From Pseudomonas tolaasii NCPPB 2192 (GTDB lineage Bacteria > Pseudomonadota > Gammaproteobacteria > Pseudomonadales > Pseudomonadaceae), in NCBI RefSeq assembly GCF_002813445.1, contig NZ_PHHD01000001.1:4960001-5024000 (forward strand): DNA of 64,000 bases, read 5' to 3'. The notes under the pieces were generated by a model. The model did not search any database. It was given only the letters and a program-made list of their open reading frames with translations, and had not been told where the DNA came from. Made by a program: the position numbers and the translations under genes. Positions 62,201 to 64,000 of this stretch are shown here, one piece after another; positions within the stretch are counted from its first letter, which is position 1, and the number at the start of each line of letters is the position of its first letter.

Positions 62201-64000
62201 AACATACCGCCACTGCCGCGCTGCAGGCCGAGCAGCAACGCCTGCAAGCCCGTTACGGCACCCAGGATATCGGCCTGTTCGTGCAACACCTGCAAGCCCT
62301 GCTGCAGCAACTTGGCACCTCACCGTTGCTGCGCCAATGGGTCGAAGGTCTGCGCGGCAACCCGGACGCACTGCCCGGCGTGCGTCGCGAAGCCAGCCTG
62401 CGCCAGCCGGTTGCACGCCTGGCCGAGCAAGTCGCTCAGTGTTGTGTGTTCGAGCCGACACTGAGCCTGGGGCAGTTGGCCGAGTACCTGCGCGACCTGC
62501 GTGAAGAACTCGACGAGTTGCCGGACACCCTGCCCCTGCTCAATGAACTTCATCACGCCGACCCCGCCTGTTTGCTGGCCGTGCAGCAGCACGCGCTGCC
62601 CCAACGTGCGCTGGAAGGGCTGATCGCCCAGGAAAACCTCACTCGGCTGTATCGCGCCAACCCGCCACTGGCGCGCTTCGACGGCGTGGCCCTGAGCCTG
62701 GCCGCTCATCAGGTCAGCGCGGCAGAAAGCAGCCTGCTCAAACACAACGCCCATGTTCTCAGCGCCACCCTGCATCAGCGCTTTCAGGAACACGTGAAGC
62801 AATCGGCGATGTCGGTGACCCAACTGGACGCCCAGGCCCGGGAGTTCAAGAAAGCCTACGCCAAGGGCCGCCGCGAGCTGGAACATGAACTGGGCAAGAC
62901 CATGCGTTATCGCTCCATCCGGGAAATGGCCAGTGGCGACAGCGGCCGGGTGATCAACGACCTCAAGCCCATCTGGCTGATGAGCCCGCTGTCGGTGTCG
63001 GACACCCTGCCACTGACCCCGGACCTGTTCGACGTCGTGATTTTCGACGAGGCCAGCCAGATCCCCAGCGAAGAAGCCGTACCGGCCCTGAGCCGCGCGC
63101 AGCAGGTCATCGTGGTGGGCGACGAGATGCAACTGCCGCCGACCAACTTCTTCTCCAGCGCAGGCGACCAGGAAGATAACGAACTGATTGCCATGGAAGA
63201 CGGCGAACAGATTGCGATCAACCTCGATGCCGACAGCCTGCTCAGCCAGGCTGCGCGCAACCTGCCCGCGACCCTGTTGGCCTGGCACTACCGCAGTCGC
63301 CATGAAGCGTTGATCAGCTTCTCCAATGCGGCGTTCTACGAAGGCCGCTTGATCACGATCCCAGACCGTCGGATCGAGCGCCCCGCGCCGGCTCAAGAGC
63401 CCCTGAACTCTGCAGATGCCCAGGCGGTGACACAAGGCGCCGACACGCTGCTCGACAGCCCGATCAGCTTTCTGAAAATGAGCGACGGCGTCTACCTGGC
63501 GCGCAGCAACCTGGCCGAAGCGCGCTACATCGCTCAACTGATACGTGAACTGCTGCAGCGTGAGACCGGGCTGAGCCTGGGCATCGTGGCGTTCTCCGAA
63601 GCCCAGCAGGGTGCCATCGAGCAGGCTCTCGAAGACCTGGCCGCCAGTGATTCGGCGTTTGCCACTCGCCTTGAGCGCGAATACGTGCGTGAAGATGCCG
63701 GGCAGTTCAACGGCCTGTTCGTGAAGAACCTGGAAAACGTCCAGGGGGATGAGCGCGACGTGATCATCCTCAGCATCTGCTATGCCCCAGGCCCGAACGG
63801 CAAAATGCTGATGAACTTCGGCCCGATCAACCAGCGTGGCGGGGAAAAACGCCTGAACGTGATCTTCAGTCGCGCGCGCAAGCGCATGGCGATCGTCTCC
63901 AGCATCGAAGCCGAAGCCATCACCAACACCCACAACGACGGCGCCGCCGCACTGCGCGCGTTCCTGCAATTCGCCCAGGCCAGCGCCGGTGGCGACGCGC
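59233..64000 (+). CDS. Very large SF1 (Upf1/Dna2-like) helicase, partial at window end
   Basis: An open frame of 1589 codons running off the window. The N-terminal about 250 residues contain a kinase-alphaE-like stretch (LPLLRQVAQLHERGLV), then a DUF4011-like segment with LRNRLFDLSRRNRLLYF. Walker A is GPPGTGKS (641-648), and motif II is VIFDEASQIP (DEAS at 1272-1275) followed by VVGDEMQLPPTNFF. Later come LAWHYRSRHEALISF and the C-terminal VIFSRARKRM. The long insert between motifs I and II is helical. It forms an operon with the M48 protease. Such large SF1 helicases are often found in defence islands, but no role is proven. Confidence 0.9.
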   Translation, partial: MDPITQPVTFTQLLHSHDGAAVPIDDVLFLALPLLRQVAQLHERGLVAQISYLDVLQGPERTLQLRHPDGVTPRLALEAIKRVQPNPESALNIVGTVRLTRDSETGVAITDLQVQEDRQQAIDHPVFLTELHSWEHALGHHDEITDIFQLGQLLACLACGLDFADINDLKAFARHRRNLFQLNGRLNPVLANLIVEMTELNRHERATDVGSLARRLESWREQPASLDVERVLAQAEGPASRRTVVLEHLRNRLFDLSRRNRLLYFRPTQANVNLTVASVPLVMRVESIRPEALCTWQPTFGGFSEQVLSGKPVGLQQWLRFEDQTWLQASLERIIQETRRDRAEFGFSNLRLVVAFMRWHNLKDTPEERIATPLLWLPVELSRKKGVRDQFMLQCDETEAEFNPVLRHQLRQLYDIQLPETVDLQKVSLEDIHADIARQIKLTEPGVELRLQSKPQIELIHQKAVQHLHHFQRRRARQRSASPLVRPDFSYDREDYRPLGLQLFQQKVLPSALPLRLAVGAKPSLRDQHPQMVARSAENSTYALPENQGHRYAWDIDLTQVTLANFNYRKMSLVRDYAQLIDEPAQNEAFDRMFSIEPRDVEVQAPDPIPLPQQWNVVAGDATQNAAVSLARTGRNFIIQGPPGTGKSQTITNLIADYAARGLRVLFVCEKRAALDVVFHRLQQSELGDLCCLIHDSQTDKKAFVADLRECYERWIADDAQSTRLQTRRSATLATLGQQLGLIEHFEQAMAGVPDTLACSVRELVRHLVELPAVAATLPPEALERLPEWRHWQAQTDLTQRLYQAVNERFGLDSFARHPFSHLASSLITHEHAYGQLKAFVDEAGGLMDRVEALLESESGLLSTDTRLADARLLTQAAEELSSANLAEHLDLLEPGSAGSQALHTEQAALQALAVQQHSASETTRHWRNKLGLQDTQAAQGLAQRLESSPLRWLQPAWWRLRGELQRRYDFSQHAIRPSYLSVLDNLAREHTATAALQAEQQRLQARYGTQDIGLFVQHLQALLQQLGTSPLLRQWVEGLRGNPDALPGVRREASLRQPVARLAEQVAQCCVFEPTLSLGQLAEYLRDLREELDELPDTLPLLNELHHADPACLLAVQQHALPQRALEGLIAQENLTRLYRANPPLARFDGVALSLAAHQVSAAESSLLKHNAHVLSATLHQRFQEHVKQSAMSVTQLDAQAREFKKAYAKGRRELEHELGKTMRYRSIREMASGDSGRVINDLKPIWLMSPLSVSDTLPLTPDLFDVVIFDEASQIPSEEAVPALSRAQQVIVVGDEMQLPPTNFFSSAGDQEDNELIAMEDGEQIAINLDADSLLSQAARNLPATLLAWHYRSRHEALISFSNAAFYEGRLITIPDRRIERPAPAQEPLNSADAQAVTQGADTLLDSPISFLKMSDGVYLARSNLAEARYIAQLIRELLQRETGLSLGIVAFSEAQQGAIEQALEDLAASDSAFATRLEREYVREDAGQFNGLFVKNLENVQGDERDVIILSICYAPGPNGKMLMNFGPINQRGGEKRLNVIFSRARKRMAIVSSIEAEAITNTHNDGAAALRAFLQFAQASAGGDA

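Noticed and set aside
1..64000. tRNA or rRNA genes
   Set aside because: I saw no cloverleaf with conserved TTCGANTC arm or rRNA-like sequence, though I could not run a covariance search.

Overview
The window looks like the chromosome of a fluorescent Pseudomonas. It has GC-rich coding sequence, an arn (lipid A L-Ara4N) operon in Pseudomonas order ending in ugd, a hydroxyproline-type catabolic locus, a Pseudomonas REP-like hairpin and DUF2790/Bcr-type genes. It includes the replication terminus: a near-perfect XerCD dif site lies at 41422-41449, and every FtsK-orienting octamer (KOPS, GGGNAGGG) I found points toward it from both sides.

Left arm (1-21.4 kb). First comes a branched-chain/short-chain acyl-CoA degradation cluster (thiolase end, two acyl-CoA dehydrogenases, enoyl-CoA hydratase, 3-hydroxyisobutyryl-CoA hydrolase-like). 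An HPP membrane protein follows. Then a leftward operon arnC-arnA-arnD-arnT-arnE-arnF-ugd plus an extra PMT-type glycosyltransferase closes with a clear terminator; arnB is not present. After that come an exported protein, a XerC-like tyrosine recombinase, a DUF2790 protein, a Bcr/CflA drug exporter, an OLD-family AAA+TOPRIM nuclease, and a divergent HxlR regulator / SDR pair.

Terminus island (22.1-42.3 kb). An IS3-family element truncates the SDR gene on one side and a small gene behind a second tyrosine recombinase on the other, and its two ends supply both stop codons. Next to it are two head-to-tail copies of an 8.3-kb filamentous (inovirus) prophage. It carries a replication initiator, ssDNA-binding protein, major coat, tiny membrane peptide, gpIII-like adsorption protein, gpVI-like protein, Zot/gpI, its own secretin, a ribbon-helix-helix-like regulator and accessory genes. 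The copies sit at dif, and each starts with an inverted dif-like hairpin of the CTXphi attP(+) kind. The only difference I found is one A in a homopolymer, which frameshifts the replication gene of copy 1. A DUF3841 gene lies just right of dif.

Right arm (42.5-64 kb). A hydroxyproline/proline-racemase catabolic regulon comes first (tautomerase, proline-racemase-family enzyme, DHDPS-family deaminase, amino-acid ABC transporter, ketoglutarate-semialdehyde dehydrogenase, GntR/FCD regulator). Five copies of one 13-bp palindrome, one before each transcript, tie it together. Then come a TetR/aldehyde dehydrogenase pair with twin operators, a LysR gene divergent from an HD-domain protein followed by an epoxide-hydrolase-like enzyme, a LysR/cupin pair, and a two-gene operon of an M48-type zinc protease and a very large SF1 helicase that runs off the window.
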